DNA from: Colius striatus
Lineage: Eukaryota > Chordata > Aves > Coliiformes > Coliidae
Assembly (NCBI RefSeq): GCF_028858725.1
Contig: NC_084774.1
Location: forward strand, 7,786,001-7,850,000
Reading direction: 5' to 3'
Length of the DNA stretch: 64,000 nt
Numbering within the stretch: position 1 is the first letter of the stretch; each line of letters begins with the position of its first letter. The notes under the pieces are model-generated. The model saw only the letters and a program-made list of their open reading frames with translations. It was not told where the DNA came from and ran no database searches. Positions 25,801-37,500 of this stretch are shown piece by piece. Position numbers and translations under genes: made by a program.

Positions 25801-26660
25801 ACAAATGCTTTGAGACAAAAGACGTGACACCTGCGGCCGGGCTGGGCCGCTGGAGCCCCCCCATCCCGCCGGCTCCCCCATCACCGCCCCGCAGGTGGCC
25901 CGGCAATTAGCGCGCTGCCTGATTAGCGCTGATTGCGCTCCCCGCGCCCCGCCGCGGCAGAGCCGCAACCCCCCGCTCCGGGCCCGGTGTGCGTGCGGTG
26001 CTGCCGGCACCGAGCCCCTGCGGCCCAGCCCCCTGCGGCCCCCCGCCTGCCCCATCCCGCTTCCCAGGGCCCGGTGTGCGTGCGGTGCTGCCGGCACCGA
26101 GCCCCTGCGGCCCAGCCCCCTGCGGCCCCCCGCCTGCCCCCATCCCGCTTCCCAGGGCCCGGTGTGCGTGCGGTGCTGCCGGCACCGAGCCCCTGCGGCC
26201 CCCCGCCTGCCCCATCCCGCTTCCCAGGGCCCGGTGTGCGTGCGGTGCTGCCGGCACCGAGCCCCTGCGGCCCCCCGCCTGCCCCATCCCGCTTCCCAGG
26301 GCCCGGTGTGCGTGCGGTGCTGCCGGTACCGAGCCCCTGCGGCCCCCCGCCTGCCCCATCCCGCCTCCCCGGGCTCGGTGTGCGTGCGGTGCTGCCGGTA
26401 CCGAGCCCCCTGCAGCCCCCCGCCTGCCCCATCCCGCTTCCCAGGGCCCGGTGTGCGTGCGGTGCTGCCGGCACCGAGCCCCTGCGGCCCCCTGCCCCGC
26501 TTTCCAGGGACCGGCTTCCCCTCGGACTCGACCCTGTTATGCCCGAGGTCACCCTGTGCCTGTCCTGCGGCTTCCCGAAGTCTCCGAGTTACTACAGGTG
26601 GGGTATTTAAATAGCGTGCGGGAGTTTTGCGGCATCGGCGCGGGGGAGCGACAGGGAGCT
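25800..26660. promoter_or_regulatory. CpG-rich block overlapping a minisatellite, no gene attached
   Basis: A very GC- and CpG-rich stretch more than 11 kb from CDH22 coding sequence and 22 kb from CD40. Most of the CpGs belong to the 72/88-base minisatellite at 25981-26513. A TATTTAAATAG sequence follows near 26604. It may be only a GC-rich tandem repeat, or a promoter-like CpG island of an unannotated non-coding transcript. Confidence 0.4.
25981..26513. repeat. GC-rich minisatellite, seven units of 72-88 bp
   Basis: Seven copies of a unit beginning GGCCCGGTGTGCGTGCGGTG start at 25981, 26068, 26156, 26228, 26300, 26372 (variant GGCTCGG) and 26445. The first two spacings are 87 and 88 bases and the later ones 72-73. 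The longer units carry an extra CCCAGCCCCCTGCGG segment. Each unit contains GGTGC-TGCCG-GCACC, a 5-bp stem that could fold, or its GGTACC variant in two units. Confidence 0.93.
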
Positions 26661-29600
26661 GCGGGAGCCAGCCCAGCCCCTCCTGTGACCGTGGCCTTTA
26701 ATTACAGTTGATAACTTGGCATCTTTCTCAGCTCAATAGCTGGTCTCCTCGCGGGGGCACAGTGGGTAGCCCAAACCCTGTCCTGCCCATCCCCTGCAGT
26801 CGGTGCAAGCTGCTCTGCTCCTCCGTTTGCACGCATTATATCAGTGTGAACACGGCCAAGCTGCCTTCCAAGGGGCAGAGGTGTCTCTTGGAGCAGTACC
26901 CTGCTCCTGCCCATCCATCCATGCCCGTCCTGTGGTGTGGCACTGCCTGGTCGCCCTAACCCCTCTGGCAGCCATTTCCAGTGGGGGCTTGTAAAGGGAC
27001 CAGCAGCTTCCAGGCACTAGAGATGGTGTTTCGTGGCAGGGGGAGGGTGTGGAAAAGTGCCTGTGCCCGAGGGCATGGCTAAGGTGGGAGCAAGTGGGCT
27101 GAGGGCCAGGGCTGACTGTGGGATGTGCACTGTGCTCGACTTGCCAAGAGCAGTGTAGGAACTGCCGCTCTCTGGTGAAACAGGAGGGAGCACAGCTCAG
27201 CAATTACAGCACAATTAGCTCAAACAGCAGGTTGATTGTAAATTGCAGCTCTGTGCCAGCTACAAGCACGGAGTGAACGGCAGGCGGGAGCTCTCCTGCA
27301 GCCCTGCTGCCTCTGCTCAGGGACTGAGCTACGCTGGAGTTCTAGGGCCATGACCCTCAGCATCTCCCGTGGGATTTCCTGGCACCCACCCACTCCCTCA
27401 CTCCATCAGTGGTGGATGCATTAATGTGGAGCCCCATGGGCTTGCTGCAGTGTGATTCCTCTGTGGAAAGCTGCCAGGAGCACCCGGTGCAGCCATTGAT
27501 GGCCTTTCCTGGGGCTCTGGGGAACGGGAGCCAGTCCTGGGCCCTGGGCAGAGCTCCTGGGCAGCCCCCACTCCACACTGGGAGTCTGGGGCTTGGCCTA
27601 TGGCACCAGGACTGCCAGGGGTTTAGGGCCTGGGATGAGCAGTGTCACTGACTGCTGCCGTTACGGAGCTCCAAACCAGGTTTCCAGGGTGCAGCTGGGA
27701 ATCTGATGGTTCTAACACTCCCCAGCACCCATTGTAGGGAGCAGTTCAGGTGGAGAGCACCTCACAGTGAGGAGCCCCCTTCCACCCTGCTCCTGTGGTG
27801 AGAGCGATGGGGCTGAGCAGGGGCTCTCTGGGATGGCTGTGTCTGCAGTGGGGTGTCTTGTGGGTTCTGTCCCACAGACGGTGCTGGAAGTGAGGCTGGC
27901 ATGTGTGTAGAGCAGGAGTCAGCAAACAGTCACCGGGTCTGTGAAGGGAGGAGCAGGAGAGGCTCCTGAACCCCGGCTGTCCCCTCTCAGGGGGATGCGG
28001 AGGGGCCTGGGGCTGGCAGGGGGCAGCGCCTGTCAGCTTGCTGAGGCTGATGCCTTTCATCTACGAGTTACTGGCTCATGTCAGGGCAGAGCTGGAAATG
28101 TCAGAGAGTGCTGCAGGGTGACCGTGCAGAGTGGCAGATGGTCAATGATGGATTTGTCACTTCAGATTCAGGCAGTTTTTAAATATTCAGCAGAATCGGA
28201 GGTGACAGCTCATGGCAGCAGGCAGAATTTCTGTACGTCTGGGTAAGACCTCCTGGTCCCCTGGGAGGGGGAGCAAAGCAGGACAAACCCTGTCACCTCC
28301 AGGCAGTGGCTGGGGACAGCACAGCCTGGCACCGTGCCGTGCTTGGCCAGGGCACTCGGTGCTCCTGCTGCTGGTGACATGGAGGCTCTGTGGGCACGAG
28401 GCCGGTGGTGTGCCCAGTCTGCCCCTGGCTGCTCCTTGCAAGCCTGGGGCTGGAGCATCCATGCAGCATCTGTGCTGCTCGTGGCTGCCACACTTCACGA
28501 GCACCAGCCAGGCCTGCCATTAGCTCAAGGGTGCTGGCGGCTCTGGCCAGCTCTGTGTGGGGGGTTGGCACACCCCAGCCCTTTGGCGATGACTGTGGCA
28601 GCTGTGTCCCCAGGAGAGGGCCCAGCAAGTTTCCTGGGCCCAGCGGAGCAAGGGGTTTGGGGAGGCCAGCTGCAGGCTGGGTTAGGCGTGAGGAGTAGTC
28701 TGGTCACCTGGGATGAGGAATGTGGCACAAAGCCTGCAGAGCTGTCCTCCAGAGAGATGTGCCTCTGGACCGGGAACCTGTGGCCTGTCAGGTGCACATA
28801 GATGCTCTATAAATTCACAGTGGCAGCTGCCTTAAGGCAGGAGCCAGCACTGCTGTGCAGCAGTCAGCAGGGCTGCTCGGGCTGGGGGGGCAGCAAGGAG
28901 TGGGCTGTCAAGAGAGATTCTCCTTCCAGAGGTGCTGGCAGCAGTGCTGATCCAACTGCTGGTTATAAGAGACCAGTCACCAGCCATTCCTCCTGCAAGC
29001 TCAGGAGAGTCCAGTGGCACACACTGTCCTGCAAAGACTGCTTTGCACCCAGCCAGGGCTCTCATGAGGTGTGGGTAAGGACGTAGCCCTGCAAAGAGAG
29101 TCACACAAGCCAGGGAAACATCTCCTCTTGCAGGAGGAGAAGAGACAGAGTGTGGACCCTCTTTGATACGAGGAATTGTGTGGCTTTCCCTCCCTGGGGA
29201 GATACACAACTCTGTGCTGGAGATGGTGGCAGGAGAGGGAGGCAGCAGGGTCAGTGCACTAACGAACATGCTGCCCTTTGAGGGAGCCGATGTATTATTC
29301 AGTGTCCCGCATGCCTGCTGCCGAGCAGAGAGCTCTTGCTCATGCCAGCTTGATTGGCTCAGCTTCCTCGTGCTGCAGCTCATCAGGTGGAGGCCCTGAC
29401 TGCAGGGCACTGCCGACCACATGCGTTCTCATCAAATCCTGCCGGCAATGCTCACGTGCAGAGGCCTGGCTGGGGGAGATGGGGTGGGCAGCATCCTGCC
29501 CCTGGCCCTTCTCTGCTGCAGGCAGGTTTGTGGGATGGGCTCATGCAGCCCTGGGTGGGGGGACACCACCAGTGTGGCTGCCAAAGGCTGGTGCAGTGAG

Positions 29601-30879
29601 TGACCCCCAGCAGATAGGAGTGCACTTGCTGTGCAGTGATGTCTCTGCCTCCTGCCTGGCACAGGCCAGTGCTCACCCTGGGGTGGGCTGTGCCGTGCAG
29701 GGACTGTCACTCCTGCACAGCACAGCGTAGCACCCTACCCTGCATGGTGATGCTGACAGCAGCCAGCCTGAGCTCCAACCTTGGGAGCGCTCTGCAGCAG
29801 TGCAGCAGCCAAAGCCAGCACCTGCCTGGGAGCTGCTGTGTGCCCACAGCACCCCAAGCACACCCTGGCTGTCTGCAGCACCGCATTGCTTTGCAGAGCT
29901 GACTCCTCTTCATTACTGTTATCTGTTGTCAACAGCTTACGCCTGTCTTCTGCACGGTCTGCGTGATCACAGCAGCTTCCAAGACAGGGCCAGTTCTCTG
30001 CAGTAGAGCCTAGTGCCAAACTCTTCCTCCTTCGTTAGGTGCTTCTCTGATTAGCAAGGAGAAGGCAACTTGCTGGCCAGACTCTCCTGGAAGAGCTGAG
30101 CTTGGATCTAGCTCTAGCCTGCACTCAGAGTAATTTCATATCAGCAGCAGGAGGGGATGGGGAATTAATTTTGGTTCCTGCCACCCCTTCAGGCCCCACC
30201 TACGGGTGTGCAGGCAGTGCCGTGCACAGCTATGAGCCTGATGTGCTCCCGCCTTCCTCTCTTCTCCTCTCAGAGCTGCTTGAATTTCCTTGACCTGCCT
30301 TCATCACTCCTCACATTAACTGTTTCTCAGCCATCAGACACTGAGAGGACTGCAGTCTACTCTGCCCAACAGGATTTTCCCTTCTAGAAATGGAAAAAGC
30401 ATGAAGCTCTTAAGGAAACCACAGGCTATAAATCAAGTGGCAGCAGCGTCAGACAGCCCTTGGCTCTGAAGAGGCAGTGCAGGACTTGCCAGCAGAGCTC
30501 AGGTGTTTGGTGGTAGCCATCCCTCCAGGTCACTTGCAGCCCTGAGGGATGCTGGAGGAGATTGCTGTGGGACTCTCACTTGGGTCAAGGCTTCACTGTG
30601 CAGCCACAGTGTCAAAGCTGGACTCTGGGAAGCAGAAGGGCTGCCTAGCCACATGCCCACACACATGCCAGCATCCCTCGGGAGCATGGAGCAGGCAGGG
30701 CTGTCTCCAGAGTGTACTTTGGGCAGGCTGAGCCTGCCAACAGGGGCAGCTCAGCACCACACACTGTATCCCTCCCTGCTAAGTGGCAATGTAGGATGTG
30801 ACCTGGGCTGGGGACTGGCTGTGGGGGGGATGCCCTGCCCAGGCAGTAGGTCTGAGCACTCACCTCACTGAGCCACATG

Positions 30880-31110
30880 TGACTCTGGCTGGATCTGAAG
30901 AGGTTAAATCTTTCTAATCGCTCAGTAAGACCTTCTCTAAGAATTTATCTACTTTCTGCCTTCCAAGAACATATGGATAAAATCCCCCTGAGCGGGACTT
31001 ACATTTATAGCATCTATTACTGAGATCAAGGTTAATCCAGAGTAATCTAATGGGGTGAAAAGGACTTTATATAAATCTGTTTTAATCTACAGGACATGAT
31101 AGCCTGACAA
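30880..31110. promoter_or_regulatory. AT-rich block, candidate conserved non-coding element
   Basis: Low-GC block with TCTAATCGC, ATTACTGAGATCAAGG and GTAATCTAATGG motifs, without coding sign. It looks like the other AT-rich islands in this gap. Regulatory function is inferred. Confidence 0.3.
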
Positions 31111-31839
31111 GGCCATCAGAAAACTTACGTGCCATGGCTGGGGCAGGGATGGGTGCCAGGGTTGCTGTGGGGATGTGTGAGGCACAGGTGGCTCATCAAG
31201 CACCCACATCTCTGTAGTGCAGCAGGGCTGGGACACCACTCACCAGGCTAGAGCTGTGCTGGCTGTCCTGGATGCAGGTGCTGCTGCTGGCTTCAGAGAG
31301 ATTTAGCCTCTGTCCCTGTTGGGATGTTGTGCTGTGGGGCAGGGAGGCTCTAAATGCTCTTCACACTAAGTTATGAGCCTTCCCTGTAGGTGTGATTTGT
31401 CTGCGCTGGGAGAGGCAGAAGGTGAACTTCACATGTCTGCCAGCGCTGTGGCCGCATCCTGTGTGCATGCCCTGTGCTGGGCCTGGTGCCTGCAGCACAG
31501 TGCAGGGGTTGCTGCCAGACAGGCAGAGCCGAGGGGCTGCCCGTGTTGGGCTGTGGTGCCCCCGTGCCGTGGTTTGGCCACCACTGTGCTGGCTCCGGCC
31601 GCTCCCCGTGTGGGTCCCGCAGCACCCTGCCCGGTGCCTGGCACGTGCTCAGCCCCGCGTGGCACTGCTGCCTGGGCCAGCGAGGCACAGGAGGCCAAGT
31701 AAGACAGTTCTCCAGAGCATGGCATGTCGTTTTACATCTGCTCAGATGGAGACTGAGTTATCCAGGTCCCTGAGTCCCAGACCCGCCAGAAGACAGTATC
31801 TCAGCTAAACGATGCAAAAATGATTTAATGGAGGGAACT

Positions 31840-32090
31840 AATCAAGGAATCCAAGAGAGACTGCTCACCAAGGGCTGATGCAAGATTCAATTAAACTGCA
31901 GCCTTTGTGGGCTCACCATTTTAATTTTCCACAAATTAGCTTAAAAAAGGTATGGAAATGAAGATATTAGATTTTTTTTTAAGTCAAAAGGAAAAATCCT
32001 TTGAGGATTATATTAGCTATTTCACTTTAACAAACATAATTTCTGTACTCATTTTCTTGTTTTAATCTCAGCTGTTGAGATGCTGTCTCC
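31840..32090. promoter_or_regulatory. AT-rich block, candidate conserved non-coding element
   Basis: Low-GC block containing CAATTAAACTG, TTTTAATTTTCC, ACAAATTAGC and a short T-run near 31973. It has no open frame of note. Composition and homeodomain cores suggest a non-coding regulatory element. This is inference only. Confidence 0.3.
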
Positions 32091-33689
32091 ATTTCAGCTC
32101 CAGTGTCGGTGTTTTGAGAACAAGATGGGGAAGGCTGTTAACTCTTGAGGAGCAGGCCCTGCAGCCAGGCTGCTGCAGCTCCCTGGGCTCCCACGCCAGC
32201 CTGCAGGGTTGCAGCGAGGGGAGAATGCTGCAGCACAGACAGCCCTGCCCATTCATCCCCTCCTGGGGCAGTGGGTGCTGATAAGGGAGCACTTGCTGCC
32301 TCTCCAAAGGAAGCTTTGCCTCCTGACCCTGCTGACCAGCGCTGCTGCACAGGCACGGCTCGGCTGTGTGGTGGTGGCTGAGCAAGGCTGGCACAGGGGC
32401 CAAGAGTGGCTCTGCTGGGAACCTGCAAAGCCACCTTGTCCTTGCAAACGCTGTCCCCTCGTCCCTCTGCATCCTTGGAGACTCCTGTGAGGCACTCGCC
32501 AGGTTTGTCAGTGGCAGTGGGTCCCTGTGGTAGCAACAGAAATGCTGGCCCAGGGCAAGGGCAAAGCTCTGTTCCATCCCTACCTGTGCCCGGCTGGTTG
32601 GGCAGAGGCTGGTGGTGAGTGAGTCCAGTTCAGACAGGGCTGAGGATCTGCTTGGGACTGCAGCAGCTCTCAGCTCCAGCCGTCCCATGTTTTCTGTAAC
32701 TTCACCTGCTCTTGCCCTCAGGCAGCTGGAGATAAACACAGGGCAACAGTGTTGTGTGTCGGTTGCAATTTGTCTTCTTCAAGAGCAGCTCTTGTGCGAG
32801 GGATCTCCTGTGAATAGTAAGAGCTGCTGCACTGGCCGTGCCCCTGTGGGCACCCTCTGGCCTGGCTGGCTTGTCCTGCCCTGCGTGGAGCAGCCCTGTG
32901 CCTGCAGGAGCTGTGCTGGGAAAGCAGCTGGGCTGGCGGCTGTTCCACTGGGCCCACAGCCCCAGGCACTTACCCCGTGCTCAGGGACATCATCCACAGG
33001 CTTCCTGCTCATTCTCTCTCCATTGTGGGGAGTACTCCTGCATCCCTTCTCTTCCTGCTGCTGCCTGCACCTCTGCCACTGTCTGTCTGGGTCCTGCATC
33101 CACCGTCCTGCCCCGCTCACACCCTCCCATCCCACTCCATCCCCTCCTGGACCCCCCTTGTCCCGTGACAGCACCATCTGGCTTTTGGGTGACCTTGAGC
33201 TCATGTCTCCTGGAAGTGCCTCCCTGTTCCCTTCCTCCACACCTTAAGCTGGAAGGGAGATTCATTTGTCACTGTCTCTTTTAAAAGGTCCAATCTCTTC
33301 TGTGGGGTCACCTGGCTGTTCTGCCAGAAGCTCCTCGTGCTGGCACAGCTCTGCTGCAGCCACCGCAGCTGCCAGCCTGATGCACGTCATCCCCGTCCCC
33401 TTGTCCTTGGGGTCCTGCCGTGGTCCCTTTCTCTCCCTGGTCAGAGGGCACTCGGAGCCAGGGTCTGGAGGATGCCCAGGGGTGGCTGCAGCCCTGAGAG
33501 GCCCAGGGCAGCCTCTCCCAGCTCTGGAGAGGGGCTGCAGGCAGCTGTGGGGGCCAAAGGGCCCTGCAGGAGATGCTCCTGCAGCAGCAGGCTGTGAGTC
33601 CCAGCCTTGCCCCGCAGCTCGGAGCTGGCAGCAGAGGCTGTGGCCAGGGCCCTGCGGCTCCTCCCCACCCCGCACGCGCTGAACGGAGC

Positions 33690-33965
33690 TCAGTGCAGAA
33701 TTAATTTGTCATATTGACACTGATCATTTATTACGGAGCAGAGTGGAGCCCATTCATTTGAACAGAAAACATTTCATCTTATCTCCTGCCTTTTCATGCC
33801 TCAGCTCTCACTCTTTAACCTTGGACAACGAGACATTCATAATTTCCTCACTGGTTCTATGGCTCCTTTAGATAAGAAACTTATTTTTTAATCTGTCTTT
33901 CTGTTGAATTGTAAACACATTCCATTACAAAACCTGATGTACATAATGTATTTGGCACAGCACTA
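33690..33965. promoter_or_regulatory. AT-rich block with inverted TALE half-sites
   Basis: Low-GC block with the inverted repeat TGTCA-TAT-TGACA at 33707-33719 (MEIS/TGIF-type TGACA half-sites facing each other), AATTAATTTG, and TTGTAAACAC, a forkhead-like motif. There is no coding potential. Regulatory role inferred. Confidence 0.3.
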
Positions 33966-34668
33966 ATGTGGCCACATTGTGCTGCAGCCTCTGCACTGTG
34001 CCAGGCTCCCAGCCTGAGGACCAGGGGCTGCTGCTGCTGTCCCCAAAGGCTGCAGGGGCTGCCTGCAGTGGGACACAGTGCAGACACCAGCCTGGCTTGC
34101 ACTCAGCCGTGCAGGACTCCCAAAAACACTCAGTCTGGGGGACAGTGTGTGCGCGGGAGTGCATGGGGCTGTGGGGCTGGCTCTGCCCACACTGGGATTG
34201 CAGCTTGGTGAGGCTGTGTGAGAGCTGTGGCCAGAACCACTACCAGAGAAAGATGCTGTCACCACCTGATTGATTTCAGTGGTTGTCATTTGCCCTAACG
34301 TGGTCTGAGCTTGGGAGAGCATTTGTTGTTCAAGGGACCTGCTGCATGGCCAGGAGCTTTTGCAGCCCCACGTAGGAGCCCCACTGCAGCCTTGGGCACA
34401 GCAGTGCAGGGTCTGGCTTGGCCTGAAGACATGTGCAGCTGCAGAGGGACCAATTGCATCTCCAGTCCACGTAGACAGCGCTCCAACAGTAAATAGCCCC
34501 ATCAGGGCCCCTACAAGGAGAGGCCACAATTGCTTTCTGTGTGCAGGAGAGCCATATAGATAAGGCTTTCACCTCCAAGGCTCTGCTGAAAAATTAGGGA
34601 TGGGAGGGGGAAGGGAGCAAATTGAGATAAATGAGTATGCTGCATGGCATTCTGCCCACAGGATGCTG

Positions 34669-34696
34669 AAATAAAAAATCAGTAAATAAAAAATCA
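34669..34696 (+). repeat. Short AT-rich tandem duplication
   Basis: The 13-base sequence AAATAAAAAATCA occurs twice with a 15-base period. It lies 150 bases before the 15-base GC-rich array at 34849. Confidence 0.8.
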
Positions 34697-34848
34697 CCAG
34701 TCTTTATCTGGTCAGAGCCTGAATGGGCTGTGTGATAACTGTAACGGATGAGCCTGCCGTGAGAGCCTCGGAGAGGGACGCGCCGTCCCTCACTGCCACG
34801 CAGAAAGGCACCTGCCAGTGCTGCTGTGCTGAGTGAGGGGCTGTGGCA

Positions 34849-34938
34849 GGCAGCTGTGCCACAGGCAGCTCTTCCACGGGCAGCTGTGCCACGGGCAGCA
34901 CAGCTACGAGCAGTTCAGCCACGGGCAGCTCAGCCACG
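34849..34938 (+). repeat. 15-bp tandem repeat, six units
   Basis: Six diverged 15-base units with a consensus close to GGCAGCTCTGCCACG occupy 34849-34938 without gaps. In one plus-strand frame they translate to Ser/Thr/Gly/Ala-rich text, which is an artefact of the triplet period. Confidence 0.85.
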
Positions 34939-35079
34939 GCGTGCCGGGCCCCGTCTCCCCAGTGCGCTGCGCTGGCTGCCGTGCTGGTCCCAGGTGGCTC
35001 TGGGAAGGGCTCGGCTCCTTCCTCGGCGTGAAATGGACTTTTCCAAGTCGTCCTTCACAGCCAGGGAAAAGGCAGATCA

Positions 35080-35430
35080 GATGCCGAATTAGCCTGCAAG
35101 AGCCATGTTCCCGTCTCTCTTATCTAACTCACTGTAACAAGCTCTTTGCATTTATTCTACCAAATGTGCTGCAGAATTGCGTTACAGCTCATGGCTGCGA
35201 GCCATCTGTGGAGAGAAATCCAGTTATACCTTGTATAATAAGTTCCTGACAATCTTACAGAGGACTCCAGGTCATAAAAGTCTCCCAGTTTTATCGCCAG
35301 TAACAGACACGGAGAGAAATTAAGTTGTCTTATCAAATTTAGATAATATATATCCCTCTGGAGTGGAAAGTTTCTGATGGATCTTTTACAGTATTAGAAC
35401 ATTTAGAGGGGTGAATAGAAACGCACGGTG
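35080..35430. promoter_or_regulatory. AT-rich block, candidate conserved non-coding element
   Basis: About 350 bases of low-GC, non-repetitive sequence with GATA-like TTATCT/TTATCAAA/AGATAATA motifs. It is one of the longest AT-rich islands in the gap and has no open frame worth noting. Inferred regulatory element. Confidence 0.35.
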
Positions 35431-36179
35431 AGGGTGGGAGAGCATGGCGGAGCACAATGCCCTGGGGGCAACCAGGGAGCAGGAGTCTGGTATCTGCTGG
35501 GCAGAGGTGGGCTTTGGGTAGCCCTTGAAATGCAGGATGAGGTGAAGGTGTTTTGGAGGCAGGAGCCCAGTTGAGACACTGACTCTCCTCCTGCCTCCTC
35601 AGGCACTTGCATGCCATCTATTTATGAAAGCAATAACCTCCAGCAGTCTTGATATGCAAACTGTTTCCCCACTGCCTCCCGTTGCTGTGAGAGGAAGGAG
35701 CCATGGGGACGTTTGCTGAGTTTATAGGTGCTGGGGTGCAGCCAGGCTGTGCTGGGAGGCTGCCTTTGGGGTGTCCTTCGTCCCTGGGGCACGTCTGCCT
35801 GGGGCCAGTGTAGCACGTGCTCTGCAGCCTCTCTGCCACAGGCACGGGGCCAAACATGGCCAAGGTGTGGGGAAGGGGCCAATTACAGCAGCCTCTGCAG
35901 GACCGGTCAGCACACAGTGAGGTGCTGGCTGGGTCCTCCCTGCCACTGCTGGCGGGGAAAGGAGCTGAGCCCTGCTCTGTTCTGCTCAGGCAGTAGTTTT
36001 AATCTCCCTGGAGAAGGGTCTCCTGCAGAGCCCATCACCCCAGGCTCAACCTGAGCTCCATGCAAAGGCTGTGTGGGACAGACCCTCCCCACCCGGCCTG
36101 GGGGACTGAGCGCTCCTGCCCAGGGGATGTGGCTGCCTGCAGAGACAGTGCTGATGGCTCGGGAGGGCTGGGATCCTCC

Positions 36180-36540
36180 GAGCACCTGCTGGCTGTTCAA
36201 TATTTAGTTTTCTGTGAAGGCAGAGTGCAGTAGTCATGGTAATGAAGCGGGCAGGCCCAGCGTCACTGCCGTGCCGTTTATTACGGCTGTGCAGTCTCAG
36301 GCACTGGGGATGCAGACACATGCCTCACATGCCTCCCCTGAGATCCCCGTGCTAATGAGCAAAATGAATCCTCACTTCCTGATCTCTGTATTTTTAACGA
36401 CTGGTTACTTGGTCTTTTCCTTTTTTATTCACATTTGTAAAATCCATCTTGCCCTTCAGTGCAGAATTATCTGTTTAGCACCATCCTTACTTTAATCACA
36501 ATTAGCTTTCCCACTCCATTAATAAGACTCTAAATGGTGC
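36180..36540. promoter_or_regulatory. AT-rich block, candidate conserved non-coding element
   Basis: Low-GC stretch with TTCAATATTTAG, GTTTATTACGGC, GCTAATGAGC, CACAATTAGC and CCATTAATAAGAC. It is non-coding in appearance. Composition only. Confidence 0.3.
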
Positions 36541-36869
36541 TAGATCATGGGAATGAGCCTTCACAGCCATCCCAGCATCAGCCCGGGGTTTGCTCTCAGT
36601 GCTCCGTGTGCTGTGCCATATGCTCCTTCCTGGCCCCTCTGGTCCCCAGGAGGTGCTATGCCCCGCGGCTGGGAGGGCTCTGGGAGTGGGCAGGAGCTGG
36701 CACTGCTTCCCTGGCAGTCTGTGCAGATGGATGGAGCTGTTCCTGCCCTTTGCAGTGAGAGCGGAGAGGCTGGGAACTAGGATTTAACCAGAAGAGTGGG
36801 TCAAGAGCCTGCCTCACCTCCCCACATCTTTTCTTCAGAGCGTTTGGAGAACAATGCATGCAGAAGGCT

Positions 36870-36995
36870 TTTTATTTTTGTGTAGAAATGTGTGTCTAAT
36901 GAATTAGCCACGGATTGGAGCCTAACATGGGTAATTTACACTGAAAATTCACTTGCACAGAATCATCCATCAATTTCTTACCACATTAAAACCGA
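36870..36995. promoter_or_regulatory. AT-rich block, candidate conserved non-coding element
   Basis: Short low-GC block with TCTAATGAATTAGCC, an almost symmetrical homeodomain pair at about 36895-36909, next to GGTAATTTACAC. No coding sign. Confidence 0.3.
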
Positions 36996-37030
36996 TGTCC
37001 CGCCCTGGGAGTGTGTGGCTGGTGCTGCAC

Positions 37031-37170
37031 CCCGTCACTGCCTCCCAGCGCACCCCGTGGCATGGCAGAACCGTGCAGGTGCCCTCTGCAGAGGGGCTGC
37101 CCCGTCACTGCCTCCCAGCACACCCCGTGGCACGGCAGAACCACACAGGTCCCCTCTGCAGAGGGGCTGC
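37031..37170 (+). repeat. 70-bp direct tandem duplication
   Basis: Two adjacent 70-base copies begin CCCGTCACTGCCTCCCAGC at 37031 and 37101 and differ at only a few positions. It is a recent-looking local duplication in non-coding DNA. Confidence 0.9.
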
Positions 37171-37309
37171 CCCATGTGCCACAGGCAGTCGGGGCCGGGG
37201 GCTGTGCGTGGCCGTGCCGGGGATGCAGTGGGGAGTGGGGCAGCTCATCCCTCCCTCCTCCTGCCGCCTGCCCACTGCCCAGGGCCCCCCCAGGGGAATG
37301 ACTGCACAG

Positions 37310-37500
37310 GGGAATTGTTGGCACAGACGTAATTGCTGAGATAACTGCTGATTGTGGAGTTTGCAGACAAAAAAACCAGTGTGTCCGGGGTCAGTCATAA
37401 TTGGTAAATATTTGTCGATCTAATCAAAAGGCCTTTTAATTAACAATTTTGTTCTTGCAACTGGTTTAATTTTTTTCTAAGAACTTCTGCAGGAAGTCAA
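37310..37500. promoter_or_regulatory. AT-rich block with inverted SOX-like half-sites
   Basis: Low-GC block with GTAATTGC, CATAATTGG, CCTTTTAATTAAC and the inverted pair AACAA-TT-TTGTT at 37442-37453. The last resembles two SOX half-sites facing each other. No coding potential. Regulatory role inferred. Confidence 0.35.

Larger units (their letters stand above)
26660..34668. other. Intergenic, no supported gene
   Basis: No protein gene, RNA gene or recognisable transposon. It is GC-rich throughout except for AT-rich blocks near 30.88-31.11, 31.84-32.09 and 33.69-33.96 kb, listed separately. A CTCF-like match lies at 28013-28027. Open frames of up to 223 codons (for example 32068-32739 minus) show no family features. 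Confidence 0.55.

Noticed and set aside
25895-26711. Open frames of 150-240 codons with repeated GPVCVRCCRHRAPAAP-like units
   Set aside because: They are translations of the 72/88-base GC-rich minisatellite, with the period a multiple of three or nearly so, and have no independent coding evidence.
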